From Candidatus Raymondbacteria bacterium RIFOXYA2_FULL_49_16 (GTDB taxonomy: Bacteria > Fibrobacterota > OXYB2-FULL-49-7 > XYB2-FULL-49-35), in the NCBI GenBank assembly GCA_001789205.1, contig MFYT01000015.1, forward strand, positions 1 to 64,000: 64,000 bases of DNA. Reading direction: 5' to 3'. The notes beneath the pieces were generated by a model that searched no databases, was not told where the DNA came from, and worked only from the letters and a program-made list of their open reading frames with translations. Positions 16,573 through 26,688 of the stretch are shown here, piece by piece; position 1 is the stretch's first letter, and each line of letters opens with the position of its first letter. The translations under genes were made by a program, and so were the position numbers.

Positions 16573-17547
16573 GTGGAACCAGTGGAAAAAACGCCTGTTG
16601 CTATGCTCGAATTTGAGCATCCAATCGTCGAACTGGAGCGCAAAATCCAGGATATGCGCCATTTTACTTCCACGGAAAACATCGAGTTCAAGGAAGAGAT
16701 TAAGCGGCTCGAAAAAAAACTCGAAAAGCTCAAAGAAGAGATTTACAGTCAAATTACACCCTGGAACCGGGTCCAGATCGCCCGTCATCCGAAGCGCCCC
16801 TATACCCTCGACTACATTAATGGCATCATAACCGACTGGGTCGAACTGCACGGAGACCGTGCATTCGCCGACGATGCGGCCATGGTCGCAGGCATGGGTA
16901 AACTCAACGGCAAATCAGTGGCCATTGTCGGACAACAGAAGGGCAGGGACGTCAAGGAGAACATCAAGCGGAATTTCGGCATGCCCAATCCCGAGGGGTA
17001 CCGCAAGGCCCTGCGTATCTTCAAAATGGCGGAAAAGTTCGGCTTGCCTGTTATCTGTTTCATCGACACTATCGGCGCTTTTCCGGGCATTGGCGCCGAG
17101 GAACGCGGCCAGGCTGAGGCCATTGCGCGCAATCTGCGTGAAATGGCTGTGCTGCAAGTTCCCATACTGATAGTGATCGTTGGCGAAGGGGCCAGCGGCG
17201 GCGCGCTGGGAATCGGCGTGGGCGATCGGGTGCTCATGTGCGAAAATTCGTGGTATTGTGTTATTTCTCCCGAGGGATGCGCGGCCATCCTCTGGTCAGA
17301 CCGGGCAAAGGCGGCTCAATGCGCCGAGGTCATGCACCTCACCGCGGCTGACCTGATAAAACTCGGGGTTGTCGACGACATTATTCCCGAACCCCAGGGT
17401 GGCGCTCATCGCGATCCCAAAGCCATGATCGACACAGTGAAAGAATATATTGTTCGCGAAATGCAGGCGCTGCTCAAGGTTCCGATCAAGGAACTGGTTG
17501 ATCGCCGCATTGAAAAATATTACGCAATGGGTTCAGTAGTGGAGTAG
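16573..17547 (+). CDS. accA: Acetyl-CoA carboxylase carboxyltransferase alpha subunit
   Basis: A 324-residue protein from GTG 16573, chosen because AAGGAGG at 16561-16567 is correctly spaced; an in-frame TTG at 16558 lies before that site. It transfers CO2 from carboxybiotin to acetyl-CoA, together with AccD, in the committed step of fatty acid synthesis. The N-terminal coiled-coil (LERKIQDM to LEKLKEEI) and the crotonase-fold core with GQQKGRDVKENIKRNFGMPN, PVICFIDTIGAFPGIGAEERGQ and GEGASGGALGIGVGD are all present. accB and accC lie about 3 kb downstream; accD is not in the window. The family is normally about 315-325 residues. Confidence 0.95.
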   Translation: MEPVEKTPVAMLEFEHPIVELERKIQDMRHFTSTENIEFKEEIKRLEKKLEKLKEEIYSQITPWNRVQIARHPKRPYTLDYINGIITDWVELHGDRAFADDAAMVAGMGKLNGKSVAIVGQQKGRDVKENIKRNFGMPNPEGYRKALRIFKMAEKFGLPVICFIDTIGAFPGIGAEERGQAEAIARNLREMAVLQVPILIVIVGEGASGGALGIGVGDRVLMCENSWYCVISPEGCAAILWSDRAKAAQCAEVMHLTAADLIKLGVVDDIIPEPQGGAHRDPKAMIDTVKEYIVREMQALLKVPIKELVDRRIEKYYAMGSVVE

Positions 17548-17550
17548 CGT

Positions 17551-17805
17551 ATGATCAGCAAAGAACTGCTCGATATCCTGGTCTGTCCTGAGACAAAAGA
17601 GGACCTTTCCCCTGCGGACAGCGCGCTCATTGATTCCCTTAATGCGCGGATTGCCCAAGGCGCGATAAAAAACCGTGGTGGGAATCGTGTCACGGAGAAA
17701 ATCGACGCTGGGCTTGTGCGTAAGGACGGCGCATACCTCTACCCAGTGCGCAACGATATACCTATTATGCTTATAGATGAGGCGCTTCCGCTCAATGGAC
17801 AATAA
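17551..17805 (+). CDS. Trm112-like small protein
   Basis: An 84-residue protein with the Trm112 pattern: ISKELLDILVCPETKEDLSP at the start and YLYPVRNDIPIMLIDEA near the end. Bacterial members are small stand-alone proteins, and eukaryotic Trm112 activates methyltransferases. The extra stretch in the middle (LIDSLNARIAQGAIKNRGG) fits the longer variants. It begins 3 bp after accA and overlaps the next gene by 29 bp. Function in bacteria is poorly defined. Confidence 0.75.
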   Translation: MISKELLDILVCPETKEDLSPADSALIDSLNARIAQGAIKNRGGNRVTEKIDAGLVRKDGAYLYPVRNDIPIMLIDEALPLNGQ

Positions 17806-18277
17806 GGTCGCCACACTTCAGGGCGTCCTGTCAGCGGTTGCCGCGGCACGGAGCCGGGACAAAAAAATAGTGACCACCAATGGCTGTTTTGACATTCTTC
17901 ATGCCGGCCATGTGCGTTACCTCGAAGAGGCAAAGGCCATGGGCGACATGCTCATTGTGGGCGTCAACAGCGATGCCTCGGTTTGTGCCTTGAAAGGGGA
18001 GGGAAGGCCCCTTAACACGCAGGCACACCGGGCCGCTGTTCTGGCCGGTCTTCAGGCGGTCGACCTGGTTTTCATTTTTGACGAAAGAGACCCGATAAGC
18101 TTCCTTTCGCAGATCCGGCCGGATGTGCATGTAAAGGGCGGCGATTATACCGGGGTGCGTTTGCCCGAGCAGGATATTGTCGAGGAAAACGGAGGACGCG
18201 TGGCCATAGTGGCCATGGTGCCGGGGATTTCAACAACAGCCCTGGTCGCTAAGATAAAGGAAACGCGGTGCAACTGA
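17777..18277 (+). CDS. rfaE2: D-glycero-beta-D-manno-heptose 1-phosphate adenylyltransferase
   Basis: A 166-residue nucleotidyltransferase of the RfaE domain II/HldC type, making ADP-heptose for LPS inner core. Motifs: TTNGCFDILHAGHVRYLEEA with the HxGH motif (HAGH), GVNSDASVCALKGEGRP, and GISTTALVAKI (the ISSTxxVxxI-like signature). Two starts are possible, 17777 and 17795; neither has a good ribosome site, and overlap with the preceding gene suggests coupling. The kinase domain (RfaE1) is not fused, as in many Gram-negative lineages. Its presence argues for an LPS-type outer membrane. Confidence 0.9.
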   Translation: MRRFRSMDNKVATLQGVLSAVAAARSRDKKIVTTNGCFDILHAGHVRYLEEAKAMGDMLIVGVNSDASVCALKGEGRPLNTQAHRAAVLAGLQAVDLVFIFDERDPISFLSQIRPDVHVKGGDYTGVRLPEQDIVEENGGRVAIVAMVPGISTTALVAKIKETRCN

Positions 18278-20454
18278 CCCAGGAAAAGATCGAGACGCTC
18301 AAGGAGCGGGTAAACAGGTCAGCGGGCTCAACTGCCTTTGCTCGCCTTGCCGACCACTACCGTTCAACCGGCAGTGTCGATTCGGCCATTGCGCTGTGCG
18401 AAGCCGGCCTCAAAAGTAATCCCGAGTATATCACCGGACACCTTATTCTTGGCAGGTGCTATTACGAGAAGGAGCGGGTCGAAGAGGCGAAAGCCAAATT
18501 CCAGACAGTCCTTGAACTTGACAACAGGAATGTTTTTGCGCTGAAAATACTGGGAGACATCCATATCCAAAGCGGCAATAACGAGGTAGCGGCCGATTTC
18601 TACCGCCGCGCGGCTGAATGCGATCCCCTCAATGAGGAAATCCGGTCCCTTTTCACCCAGGTCAAGCAGTTTTACCATGAAAAAACCGAGACAGCCCCTG
18701 TTTTGGCCGCGGAAGAGCGTGCCGCCCCGGTTGAAGCGGCCGCGAAACAGACCGTTTTAGAACCCGCCCCGGCCGCATCTACCCTTCAGGATGAAAACCA
18801 GGAACAGGCGCTTGCCTCAATCGAGGAATCGTTGTCCGGTGAAGAGGTTGAGGATGAAAAGGAAGCACTTGTTGCCGAAGAGACGCCCCAGCTTGTTGCA
18901 GAGCCTGTGGCCGAGGCCCCTGTTCTCGAAGAAGTTCCGCCCAGCGCAGAGATACCCCAGGCCGCAGCGCCTGTTGAAGATGTAATTGAAGTACCGTCAG
19001 CGGAACCCGCTGTAGACTGCCACGAAAGCGCGGTTGCCATGGAACTGTTGCAGGAATCAGCGGCAACACCAGACCAGCCGGTCAGCGAAGAGCGGAACGA
19101 GCAGCCCCATCACCACGATGATGAGACCATCAACAAGGCTTTTGACCTGCTTACCGTGGCAAAGGACGACCTTGCTCCCCACGATATGAGCACGGAAATG
19201 GTCGACCTTCCGCCTGAGATGGTCAAGGAAAAGAGGATAGGAGATTTCAGGGCAAAGCAATATCTGTACGAACGAATACTCACCGAGCAGAATGAATTGC
19301 TTGATTATGTCACTACCCGGCGCCAACCAGAACCAGAACTTCCGGAAGAGGAAGAGACGCCTGAACAGGTGGTAGAAGAAGAAGCGCCGGCTGAAACTTG
19401 CGCGGAGACCCTGGACGCCCCTGTCGAATCCGAGGAAGAGATTGTCTCTGAGGAGACCCTTCTCCAAACCGAAAGCGCTTCTGCCGGGGTTTCGGCGTCC
19501 GCGCCCGGCATGGATGGGTTTTACAATGTGGTTGGCGACGACGCTGACAGCGGCGGCGGCGAATCCCTCCTTGCCACTATTGACGATGTGAATATAGAGG
19601 AAGCCATTGCCGTTGAGGAGGCCGCCCCCGCGGTCGAGGAGCCCGGGAACGCGACAGCGAGGGCTGAGACAGACGAGTTCGACCAGATTCTTGATGATAT
19701 CGGCGCGGACGATGATTTAAAAAACCTTGTTGATATGGCGGCGCCCGGAAGCGGTAATGAAACGGAAACGCGGACTGAACCGCCCGTGGCCGAAGAACCA
19801 AGGACCGGGGAAGGTCTGCAAGCCGCTGAGATCACGGAGGAGATTGTTTCCGAGGAGACTTCTTCACAAACTGAAAGCGCTCCTGCCGGGGTTTCAGCGT
19901 CCGCGCCCGGCATGGACGGTTTTTACAATGTGGTTGGCGACGACGCGGGCAATGCCGCGGACAACGACGCCCTGCTCGCCGCTGTTGATGATGTGCAGAT
20001 GGTGGAAGCCATTACCGAAGAGGATACCGCTGTTGCGCTGGCCTCAGAGGCCATTATCGAAGAAGATGCCGCTATTGCGCCAGCCGCGGACGTGACGGCC
20101 AATGCCGCAGAAACAGAGGAAGCCCTTATGGTCGAACTGGGGGCTGACGTGGAGATCATTATTCCCGCTATTGGACAGAAAGAAACGGCGATCGTCATCG
20201 CGGCCGAGCCCCGTAAAGCAAGCCGGCCGCGGGCCAGGGAAAAAGGCCGCGCAAAGATGCTGGTACAGGAAGAACCGCCCGCACAGCCGTTGGTGAGTAG
20301 TGTTGCCACAGCAAGCCTGGCGGAAATATATTTGAAGCAGGGCCATGCCGAACGGGCGCTTGCCGTGTACCGTAAGCTTGTTGGCGAGCAGCCGGGCAAT
20401 GAAAAATTCAGGGAACGGATCCGCGCCATCGAAGAGGCGCTCAAAGACGGATAA
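18268..20454 (+). CDS. TPR protein with long acidic Ala/Glu-rich linker
   Basis: A 728-residue protein from GTG 18268. Residues 12-130 hold TPR units ([60 protein letters not shown]) and the C-terminal 50 residues another ([20 protein letters not shown]). Between them lies about 500 residues of low-complexity Glu/Ala/Val/Pro sequence, probably disordered. Inside it a unit containing [17 protein letters not shown] occurs twice, encoded at about 19438-19547 and 19840-19945. It overlaps rfaE2 by 10 bp and precedes accB. A scaffold or assembly role is plausible; the specific function is unknown. Confidence 0.75.
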   Translation: MQLTQEKIETLKERVNRSAGSTAFARLADHYRSTGSVDSAIALCEAGLKSNPEYITGHLILGRCYYEKERVEEAKAKFQTVLELDNRNVFALKILGDIHIQSGNNEVAADFYRRAAECDPLNEEIRSLFTQVKQFYHEKTETAPVLAAEERAAPVEAAAKQTVLEPAPAASTLQDENQEQALASIEESLSGEEVEDEKEALVAEETPQLVAEPVAEAPVLEEVPPSAEIPQAAAPVEDVIEVPSAEPAVDCHESAVAMELLQESAATPDQPVSEERNEQPHHHDDETINKAFDLLTVAKDDLAPHDMSTEMVDLPPEMVKEKRIGDFRAKQYLYERILTEQNELLDYVTTRRQPEPELPEEEETPEQVVEEEAPAETCAETLDAPVESEEEIVSEETLLQTESASAGVSASAPGMDGFYNVVGDDADSGGGESLLATIDDVNIEEAIAVEEAAPAVEEPGNATARAETDEFDQILDDIGADDDLKNLVDMAAPGSGNETETRTEPPVAEEPRTGEGLQAAEITEEIVSEETSSQTESAPAGVSASAPGMDGFYNVVGDDAGNAADNDALLAAVDDVQMVEAITEEDTAVALASEAIIEEDAAIAPAADVTANAAETEEALMVELGADVEIIIPAIGQKETAIVIAAEPRKASRPRAREKGRAKMLVQEEPPAQPLVSSVATASLAEIYLKQGHAERALAVYRKLVGEQPGNEKFRERIRAIEEALKDG

Positions 20455-20476
20455 TCAACCTACCAAGGAGTCATAC

Positions 20477-20968
20477 ATGCCAGAGAAGAAAAAAACGCCG
20501 CAGCTTCAATTGGACGAGATCAGGGAATTTATCCGTTTTTTCGACAAAACCGGCCTTACGGAAATTGAGGTAAAGGCGGGCGACCAGTCGCTCTATCTCA
20601 GCAAGCAGCTTGCGGCAAGCGCGCCATATGCCGTTGAACCCCGCGCAATCGCGCCCGTGTCCGCCGCCCCGTCTCCCTCGGCCCCGGTTGACGTGCCCGT
20701 AGCGCCAGCTCAAGCAGCGGGAAAGAAGCTTCTTGAAATCAAAAGCCCCATCGTAGGAACCTTTTATCGCGCGCCATCACCCACCTCAGCTCCTTTCGTC
20801 AATGTTGGCGACGCTGTTGCGTCGGGCAAGACCGTATGCATCATCGAGGCTATGAAAATCATGAACGAAATCCAGGCCGAGATAAGCGGCGTGGTCCGCG
20901 AGATCTGCGTCGAGAACCAGCAGCCGGTGGAGTTTGGCCAGGTTTTGTTCCTGGTCGAACCCAAATAA
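20477..20968 (+). CDS. accB: Biotin carboxyl carrier protein of acetyl-CoA carboxylase
   Basis: A 163-residue protein; ATG 20477 follows AAGGAG by 7 nt, so the longer in-frame upstream extension is not used. The N-terminal helix region ([20 protein letters not shown]) and a Pro/Ala linker precede the biotinyl domain, with the biotin-accepting lysine in EAMKIMNEI. It carries the carboxyl group between AccC and AccA/AccD. It is followed at 4 bp by accC, the classical accBC pair. Confidence 0.96.
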   Translation: MPEKKKTPQLQLDEIREFIRFFDKTGLTEIEVKAGDQSLYLSKQLAASAPYAVEPRAIAPVSAAPSPSAPVDVPVAPAQAAGKKLLEIKSPIVGTFYRAPSPTSAPFVNVGDAVASGKTVCIIEAMKIMNEIQAEISGVVREICVENQQPVEFGQVLFLVEPK

Positions 20969-20972
20969 TCAC

Positions 20973-22313
20973 ATGAAGAAGATACTCATCGCCAACAGGG
21001 GCGAGATCGCCCTGCGCGTCATCCGCGCGGCCAAGGAACTGGGCATCAAGACCGTTGCCGTGCATTCCGAGGCCGATATCCATTCGCTCCACGTGCGCTT
21101 CGCGGACGAGGACGTCTGCATTGGCCCGCCCCGCAGCAGCGACAGTTACCTGAATCAGGAGCGTATCCTCTCCGCCGCGATCATCACCAACGCGGACGCC
21201 ATCCATCCCGGATACGGATTCCTCTCTGAAAACGCGCAATTCGCCGAAAAATGCGAATCAGCGGGTATCACCTTCATTGGTCCCACTTCGGAAATGATCA
21301 GCAAACTGGGCGACAAGGCCTACGCAAAGAAAGCCATGAAGGAGGCCGGGGTCCCCACTACACCGGGCAGCGACGGTATTGTGCCCGATCTTGACGCGGC
21401 GCTGGCCATGGCGCGTGAATTCGGCTATCCGGTCATCATCAAGGCCGTGGCTGGCGGCGGCGGCCGGGGCATGCGCATTGTCCGGAACAAGGACGAAATG
21501 CAGAAGAATTTTGACGTCGCCCGCAACGAGGCGCACATCGCCTTTTCAAATTCCGACGTCTACATGGAGAAATACATTGAACGGCCCCGCCACGTGGAGG
21601 TGCAGCTCCTGGGCGACAGCAAGGGAAACATCGTCCATCTGTTTGAGCGCGACTGCTCGGTGCAGCGCAGGCACCAGAAACTCATTGAGGAATCGCCCTC
21701 GCCGGCGCTGTCGGACGAGACGCGAAAGAAACTGTGCGCGGCCGCGGTCAAGGGCGCGCAGCACATCGGCTACCGGAGCGCGGGCACCATGGAATTCCTG
21801 CTCGACGAGGACGGGAGTTTCTATTTCATGGAGATGAACACGCGGATACAAGTCGAGCACCCGGTCACGGAGATGGTCACCGATACCGATCTTGTCAGGG
21901 AGCAGATTCTCATCGCATCGGGTGAAAAGCTTTCCTTCTCGCAGAAGGACCTGCACACCTCGGGTCATGCCATTGAGTGCCGCATCAACGCCGAGGACCC
22001 GGCGCACAATTTCAGGCCCTCGCCGGGCACCATCCAGCACATCTACACACCGGGCGGCCCGGGCGTGCGTATTGATAAGCACGTGTACGCAGGATACGTG
22101 ATTCCGCCGTATTACGATTCCATGATCGCCAAGCTTATCTGCCGGGCGCCCACCCGCGCCGAGACTATAAAGCGCATGCAGCGCGTGCTTGACGAATTCG
22201 TGCTCGAGGGAGTCGCCACTACCATCCCACTGCACAGGAAGATCCTGGCAAATCCCGTTTTCCAGTCGGGCGTCTTTACCACCCGTTTTCTCGAAGAGAT
22301 CACATTTTTCTAA
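20973..22313 (+). CDS. accC: Biotin carboxylase subunit of acetyl-CoA carboxylase
   Basis: A 446-residue ATP-grasp enzyme that carboxylates biotin on AccB. The start at 20973 ([19 protein letters not shown]) matches the family N-terminus. Motifs: [18 protein letters not shown]-binding [32 protein letters not shown], catalytic [14 protein letters not shown], and [13 protein letters not shown]. Length is normal (about 447). It lies 4 bp after accB. Confidence 0.97.
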   Translation: MKKILIANRGEIALRVIRAAKELGIKTVAVHSEADIHSLHVRFADEDVCIGPPRSSDSYLNQERILSAAIITNADAIHPGYGFLSENAQFAEKCESAGITFIGPTSEMISKLGDKAYAKKAMKEAGVPTTPGSDGIVPDLDAALAMAREFGYPVIIKAVAGGGGRGMRIVRNKDEMQKNFDVARNEAHIAFSNSDVYMEKYIERPRHVEVQLLGDSKGNIVHLFERDCSVQRRHQKLIEESPSPALSDETRKKLCAAAVKGAQHIGYRSAGTMEFLLDEDGSFYFMEMNTRIQVEHPVTEMVTDTDLVREQILIASGEKLSFSQKDLHTSGHAIECRINAEDPAHNFRPSPGTIQHIYTPGGPGVRIDKHVYAGYVIPPYYDSMIAKLICRAPTRAETIKRMQRVLDEFVLEGVATTIPLHRKILANPVFQSGVFTTRFLEEITFF

Positions 22314-22326
22314 AAGGGGCGAAGCT

Positions 22327-23073
22327 ATGAAAAAAACGTTGTGTGCGGGAATATTCAGTTTGCTTTGCGCGGCGGCCGTTGTTTTCGCGCTGTCCGAAAA
22401 GGTGGGTGCCGTGTCGTATATGGTGGGAGCGGTGAATATCAAGAAGGCGGGGACCGCGGTATGGAAACCCGCGCGCATGAACCAGGCCGTGAGCAACGGT
22501 GACGCCTTTCAGACTGCCAAGGCCGAGGTCGTAGAGATTACGCTTTCCAATGGTAGCGTTGTCCGTATTTCCGAACAATCGGAGATCACCATAAATTGTC
22601 CGGCGGACAACAAGGTCATGGCCGGGGTCAACAAGGGCAAGGTGTGGGCCAATATCAAAAAACTGTCGCAGCGCGGCGCTGAATTCGAGGTCACCTCTGG
22701 CACCGCGACCGCAGCGATCAGGGGAACGGTCTTTGCCATGAACAACAATCCCGACGATTCAACGACCAGCGTGAAGGTCTACGACGGCAAGGTGGATGTG
22801 GGACCGGGCGAGGAGCTCAAGAATGAATATGAAAAACAGGGCATTGCCGTGGAAACAGAGGGGCGCAAAGAAATAGGGGGCCCGCAGGAGATCCCTGGCC
22901 CCTTTGAAGTGTCGCTTATGGACTGGGTCTCTATTGTAAAGGGACAGCAGATCGATATTCAAAAGAATGGCAAATACAACAAGTTCCGTTTTGACCAAAA
23001 AAAGGACGCCCAGGACGAATGGGTGAAGTTCAACCAGGAACGGGACAAAGTGGCGGCCATCTCACATGAGTAA
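22327..23073 (+). CDS. Exported FecR-domain protein
   Basis: A 248-residue protein from ATG 22327 (AAAGGGG upstream), starting 13 bp after accC. A signal peptide spans residues 1-25 (TLCAGIFSLLCAAAVVFA). The FecR-like domain follows: SYMVGAVNIKKAGT, VEITLSNGSVVRISEQSEIT, GTATAAIRGTVFAMN, VKVYDGKVDVGPGEE. Such periplasmic FecR proteins without an anti-sigma N-terminus are common in Spirochaetes, Fibrobacterota and Deltaproteobacteria; no sigma factor gene is adjacent. A structural or sensory role in the envelope is likely. The C-terminus is highly charged (QKKDAQDEWVKFNQERDK). Confidence 0.82.
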   Translation: MKKTLCAGIFSLLCAAAVVFALSEKVGAVSYMVGAVNIKKAGTAVWKPARMNQAVSNGDAFQTAKAEVVEITLSNGSVVRISEQSEITINCPADNKVMAGVNKGKVWANIKKLSQRGAEFEVTSGTATAAIRGTVFAMNNNPDDSTTSVKVYDGKVDVGPGEELKNEYEKQGIAVETEGRKEIGGPQEIPGPFEVSLMDWVSIVKGQQIDIQKNGKYNKFRFDQKKDAQDEWVKFNQERDKVAAISHE

Positions 23074-23785
23074 TCGTAAAAGCAGCAAAGGAACACTAAT
23101 GGAAAAATTGCAGATCGCGGAATCCAAAGCCCGTGCAGTGGCCGATACAATCATCACGTATGGTCTCAAGGGCGTGGGACCGCTCGAAAGCGCGGCGGGC
23201 CTTGCGAAAAAATACCTGAACGATGCCCGGTTCGCCTCTGACGAAGACCGGATAAACACCCTTATAAAATGGGAAATGGCCAAGAACTTCACTACGGGAT
23301 TTCTGACAGGTCTGGGCGGCTTTTTGGCCCTGCCCATTTCTCTTCCCGCGGGCCTCGCGGCCTCGTGGGTGGTGCAGGCGCGCATGGTCAGCGCCATTGC
23401 CATTCTCAGGGGGTATAATCCCGCTGCGAAAAAAGTAAAGACCTTCATTTTGCTTTGCCTGTTAGGAAACAGCATGAAGGAGGCGCTCAAGGGAGTTGGG
23501 ACCAAGATCGCCCTGCAGACCGGCCGCAACGCGGCCGTTCAGTTGCCCGCGCGACTGCTGGTCGAGATCAACAAGCGAATAGGCATGCGCCTGCTGACCA
23601 AGGCAAGCCAGAAAGGGCTGGTGAATCTGGTAAAGGGAATCCCCCTGATTGGCGGAGCTGCGTCAGGATGCCTGGACGCTGTCTCATGCAGGCTGGTCGG
23701 CAATGCGGCAAAGGCGGTGTTTAAAAAGGCGCCAAAAAAGACACTTAGTGCTACAAAGACCAAAAAGAAGGCGAAAAAGGGATAA
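23066..23785 (+). CDS. EcsC-family protein
   Basis: A 239-residue protein overlapping the FecR gene by 8 bp; an internal Met12 (MEKLQIAESKAR), preceded by AAAGGA, could be the true start. The central region has the EcsC pattern: KWEMAKNFTTGFLTGLGG, LALPISLPAGLAASWVVQAR, and amphipathic segments ending in GIPLIGGAASGCLDAVSCR. The C-terminal 25 residues are almost all Lys/Ala/Thr. EcsC proteins have no assigned biochemical function; the hydrophobic stretches suggest membrane association. Confidence 0.78.
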   Translation: MSNRKSSKGTLMEKLQIAESKARAVADTIITYGLKGVGPLESAAGLAKKYLNDARFASDEDRINTLIKWEMAKNFTTGFLTGLGGFLALPISLPAGLAASWVVQARMVSAIAILRGYNPAAKKVKTFILLCLLGNSMKEALKGVGTKIALQTGRNAAVQLPARLLVEINKRIGMRLLTKASQKGLVNLVKGIPLIGGAASGCLDAVSCRLVGNAAKAVFKKAPKKTLSATKTKKKAKKG

Positions 23786-23808
23786 AAAGGCGCCAGACGC
23801 CACTTTTT
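23784..23808. terminator. Bidirectional intrinsic terminator
   Basis: A GGCG/CGCC stem (23789-23792 with 23798-23801) is flanked by AAAAA upstream and TTTTT downstream. It lies exactly between two convergent genes, the EcsC gene and the PPC/DUF296 gene, and can serve both. The stem is short, so efficiency is uncertain. Confidence 0.55.
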
Positions 23809-24251
23809 CAGGGTTCGAGCATAGAAAAACCAGTTTCCCTGTCTTGTACTCTCCGTGCTTCTGTCCCTGTTATCTCAAGCAGCACAATTTCCCCCAGTTT
23901 CCATATCTCGATGCCCGGACGTATGCATCCGGCCGAAGCCTTACCTTCTCTGCCCAACACTGCGTGCATGTGGAGCCTTGGCGCACCGGTTTCATCGGGC
24001 GCGAGCGTGCCCACGCCCGCGATCTCATGGATCCCTGCAAGGGTATGGAGCATAGGATCCACAGGCAGGACGTTTCCGTCCCAGGGACCCGTGACAATGA
24101 CGCCTCCGTCCTTCACCCCGCCCACCAGAATGGCCATGCCCCTTTGCACGCTGTTTTTTTGCGCAAATTCCTCGAGCGCGGCGGGCATGCGGTCGCCATC
24201 TTCGAGTCTGATTATAAATATGCGTCCCATGCTTCCCTGGCTTGTTTTCAT
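23808..24251 (-). CDS. PPC/DUF296-domain protein
   Basis: A 147-residue protein of the PPC (plants and prokaryotes conserved, DUF296) family. Recognisable features: IIRLEDGDRMPAALEEFAQK, GVKDGGVIVTGP, and the metal-binding histidines in LHMHAVLGREG. Family members form trimers; the plant versions are AT-hook fused DNA-binding proteins, while the bacterial role is unknown. The start could be Met1 or Met8. It stands alone on the minus strand between rightward operons. Confidence 0.85.
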   Translation of the reverse strand: MKTSQGSMGRIFIIRLEDGDRMPAALEEFAQKNSVQRGMAILVGGVKDGGVIVTGPWDGNVLPVDPMLHTLAGIHEIAGVGTLAPDETGAPRLHMHAVLGREGKASAGCIRPGIEIWKLGEIVLLEITGTEARRVQDRETGFSMLEP

Positions 24252-24304
24252 TGACCTGTTCCCCGTAATGAAAGTTAGCGGTTCAATTAATTATATTTGA
24301 TACA

Positions 24305-24949
24305 ATGAAAATACATTTTTTACCGCTTCTTCTGCTGCTCTGCGCTGTTCCAGGGTTTTGTCAATACTACGATGCCGAGGATTCGGCGGACATTGCGCGC
24401 ATCGATACCGTTGCCCGCGAACTCCAGATGCTCAACGCTCACGTAGGCAACTACGGGGTGACAGGGTTTCTGTCATTTGTCAAACAGCAATATGGCAAAG
24501 ACACCCAGGAGCCTCGCGCCTATACATTCGGACTGGGCCTCAGCGGCGATATTCTCACCGGTCTCTCCTTTATTCATCTCATACCCCTGTTTCAGTATTG
24601 GAGTTACAGCGAGGATCCGCTACGGCTGTTTGTTGACGAACAAATAAACCGGGATGTCAGCATCTCCTTCATGTCGGCGCTCATGACGCCGCGGTTTTCG
24701 CGGCGTCATGTCCGCGTTTTCTGCGGCCTGGGCCCGTCGCTTCATCTGTCAATCGTTTCGCTCTATAGCGAAGGGCGGCATATGGATTCCAATATCTTCT
24801 TTACCAGCGGGATCGGCGGTATTGCAGGTGTGGAACTGCCGCTTACGCCCGAGGTGTCGTTCATCGCTACCGCGCAGTACAAACGCGCCTATTATTGGAA
24901 CACCCTGCAACGTGTGTTCTTCATACTTTCCGTGGGATTGGCTGTTTAA
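24305..24949 (+). CDS. Exported hypothetical protein, possible outer-membrane beta-barrel
   Basis: A 214-residue protein with a signal peptide (FLPLLLLLCAVPGFC, residues 5-19). The mature part contains alternating hydrophobic/polar strands with aromatic residues (YTFGLGLSGDILTGLSFIHL; VRVFCGLGPSLHLSIVSLY; EVSFIATAQYKRAYYW) and ends in a strand-like VFFILSVGLAV, consistent with a small outer-membrane barrel. No specific family is recognised. recJ follows after 2 bp. Confidence 0.6.
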   Translation: MKIHFLPLLLLLCAVPGFCQYYDAEDSADIARIDTVARELQMLNAHVGNYGVTGFLSFVKQQYGKDTQEPRAYTFGLGLSGDILTGLSFIHLIPLFQYWSYSEDPLRLFVDEQINRDVSISFMSALMTPRFSRRHVRVFCGLGPSLHLSIVSLYSEGRHMDSNIFFTSGIGGIAGVELPLTPEVSFIATAQYKRAYYWNTLQRVFFILSVGLAV

Positions 24950-24951
24950 CT

Positions 24952-26688
24952 ATGTTTAAAAACGTGCAGAGTGATCCCGTACAGTCGAAAATACTTCCCC
25001 CGCCGCCTTCCGATGATACGCAGGTGAGCGCGCTTACCCGGGCCTATGGCATGCCCCGCTGCGTGGCCGAGGTGCTGTGCAGGCGGGGATTGATTTCGCA
25101 GGAACTTATCGACGTGTTCCTGGACCCGAGGCCCGACCAGCTCCATTCGCCGTTTCTTTTCGCGGGCATGGAGAGCGCCGTAAACCGCATTGACGCGGCC
25201 ATCCGGAACAACGAACGCATCTGCCTCTACGGCGACTATGATGTCGACGGCATAACCGCGATCTCGCTGCTGTACCGGGTGTTATCGGGCATTTCCGCCG
25301 CAGTGGTCTTCTTTATTCCCAACCGGCTTGTCGACGGGTATGGCCTCTCGCTTTCGGGCATAGAAAAGGTGCGGGCAACGGGAGCGACCCTGCTTATCAC
25401 GGTCGACTGCGGTATAACGTCGGTCGCGGAAATCGAGGCAATACGCCAAGCGGGCATTGACGCGATCATTACCGACCACCATCTGCCCGGCGAGACACTA
25501 CCGCAGGCCTTTGCCATCATCAATCCGAAGGTGGAGGGGTGCGCGTATCCTGACAAGGATCTGTCCGGTGTGGGCGTGGCCCTCAAGCTTGCGCAGGCGG
25601 TCTACAGCCGCTATGCTGGCGGTGCCGAAGCCGCGCAGTGCCTGCAGGAGCACTTCGATCTGGTCTCCATCGGCACAGCGGCCGATATTGTGCCGCTTTC
25701 GGGCGAGAACCGGATCTTTGTGAGGTATGGGTTCGAGGGGCTCAAAAGGAGCTCGAACGAGGGGATCAAGGCGCTGCTTGCGGCCACGGGACTCTATAGT
25801 AAGCCCATTGGCACGCGCGAAGTGGTCTTCCAGATCGCGCCGCTCATCAACGCCGTGGGCCGCATGGGCGATCCTCGCGAGTGCGTGGAACTTTTTATCA
25901 CCCGCAGCCCGGCCCGCGCCGTGGCCATAGCGGCAACCCTAAAGAAAAACAACGAGGAACGCCGAGCCATTGACCAAAAAATAACCGAGGAGTGTTTTGC
26001 CCGCATTAATAGCGAGTACGATCTGGCCACCACCTTTTTTATCGTTGTGGCCTCCGAGAATTGGCATCCGGGCGTTATCGGCATTGTAGCCAGCCGCATT
26101 GTCGAGAAATATTGCAGGCCCGCCTGTGTTCTCAATATCGAAAACGGGATTGCCCGCGGGTCCGCACGCAGCATCCCCAATTTCCATGTGCAAAAGGCGC
26201 TTCAGGCCTGCAGCGGCCTGCTCGAATCGTTCGGAGGGCACGAGCACGCGGCCGGGCTTTCAATGCGGACAGAGAACATCACCGCCCTGCGCGAGGCGCT
26301 CAACCGGAGCGCCGGCGATTCGCTTTCCCCCGGCGATTTTGTCCCTGCTATTACCACTGACGCCCGCATACACGATACTGACGACATTACCTGGGAGACG
26401 GTCAACTGGCTCAAGCGCTTCCAGCCTTTTGGGCCGCGCAACCGGCGGCCTGTTTTCTACGCGGAAAACCTGCGATGCGCGGGCGAACCGCGGATCGTGG
26501 GAGTAAACCACCTGAAATTCAGGGCCGGGAGCGGCACCACGGCCCTGGACGCCATTGCCTTTAAAATGGGGCACCGTCTCCTCGACCTTTGCGAACCGGG
26601 GGACCGGCACACCTGTGCATTTACAATAGAAGAGAATGAATGGAATGGGTCAAAGACCATCCAGCTCAACATGCGGGGTATTGCATGA
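24952..26688 (+). CDS. recJ: Single-stranded-DNA exonuclease RecJ
   Basis: A 578-residue protein from ATG 24952; the longer in-frame extension overlaps the upstream gene and is not part of RecJ. RecJ degrades ssDNA 5' to 3' in RecF-pathway recombination and mismatch repair. DHH-superfamily motifs: GDYDVDGITAISLLY (motif I), ITVDCGIT (II), ITDHHLPGE (III, the DHH), SGVGVALKLAQ and VSIGTAADIVPL (IV). The DHHA1 part contains ENWHPGVIGIVASRIVEKY and ESFGGHEHAAGLSM, and the OB domain FGPRNRRPVFYAEN. Length is normal. Stop and next start overlap (ATGA). Confidence 0.96.
   Translation: MFKNVQSDPVQSKILPPPPSDDTQVSALTRAYGMPRCVAEVLCRRGLISQELIDVFLDPRPDQLHSPFLFAGMESAVNRIDAAIRNNERICLYGDYDVDGITAISLLYRVLSGISAAVVFFIPNRLVDGYGLSLSGIEKVRATGATLLITVDCGITSVAEIEAIRQAGIDAIITDHHLPGETLPQAFAIINPKVEGCAYPDKDLSGVGVALKLAQAVYSRYAGGAEAAQCLQEHFDLVSIGTAADIVPLSGENRIFVRYGFEGLKRSSNEGIKALLAATGLYSKPIGTREVVFQIAPLINAVGRMGDPRECVELFITRSPARAVAIAATLKKNNEERRAIDQKITEECFARINSEYDLATTFFIVVASENWHPGVIGIVASRIVEKYCRPACVLNIENGIARGSARSIPNFHVQKALQACSGLLESFGGHEHAAGLSMRTENITALREALNRSAGDSLSPGDFVPAITTDARIHDTDDITWETVNWLKRFQPFGPRNRRPVFYAENLRCAGEPRIVGVNHLKFRAGSGTTALDAIAFKMGHRLLDLCEPGDRHTCAFTIEENEWNGSKTIQLNMRGIA

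Noticed and set aside
24895-24951. RecJ N-terminal extension of 19 residues
   Set aside because: It overlaps the upstream gene and lies before the RecJ start; the family begins with the residues after 24952.
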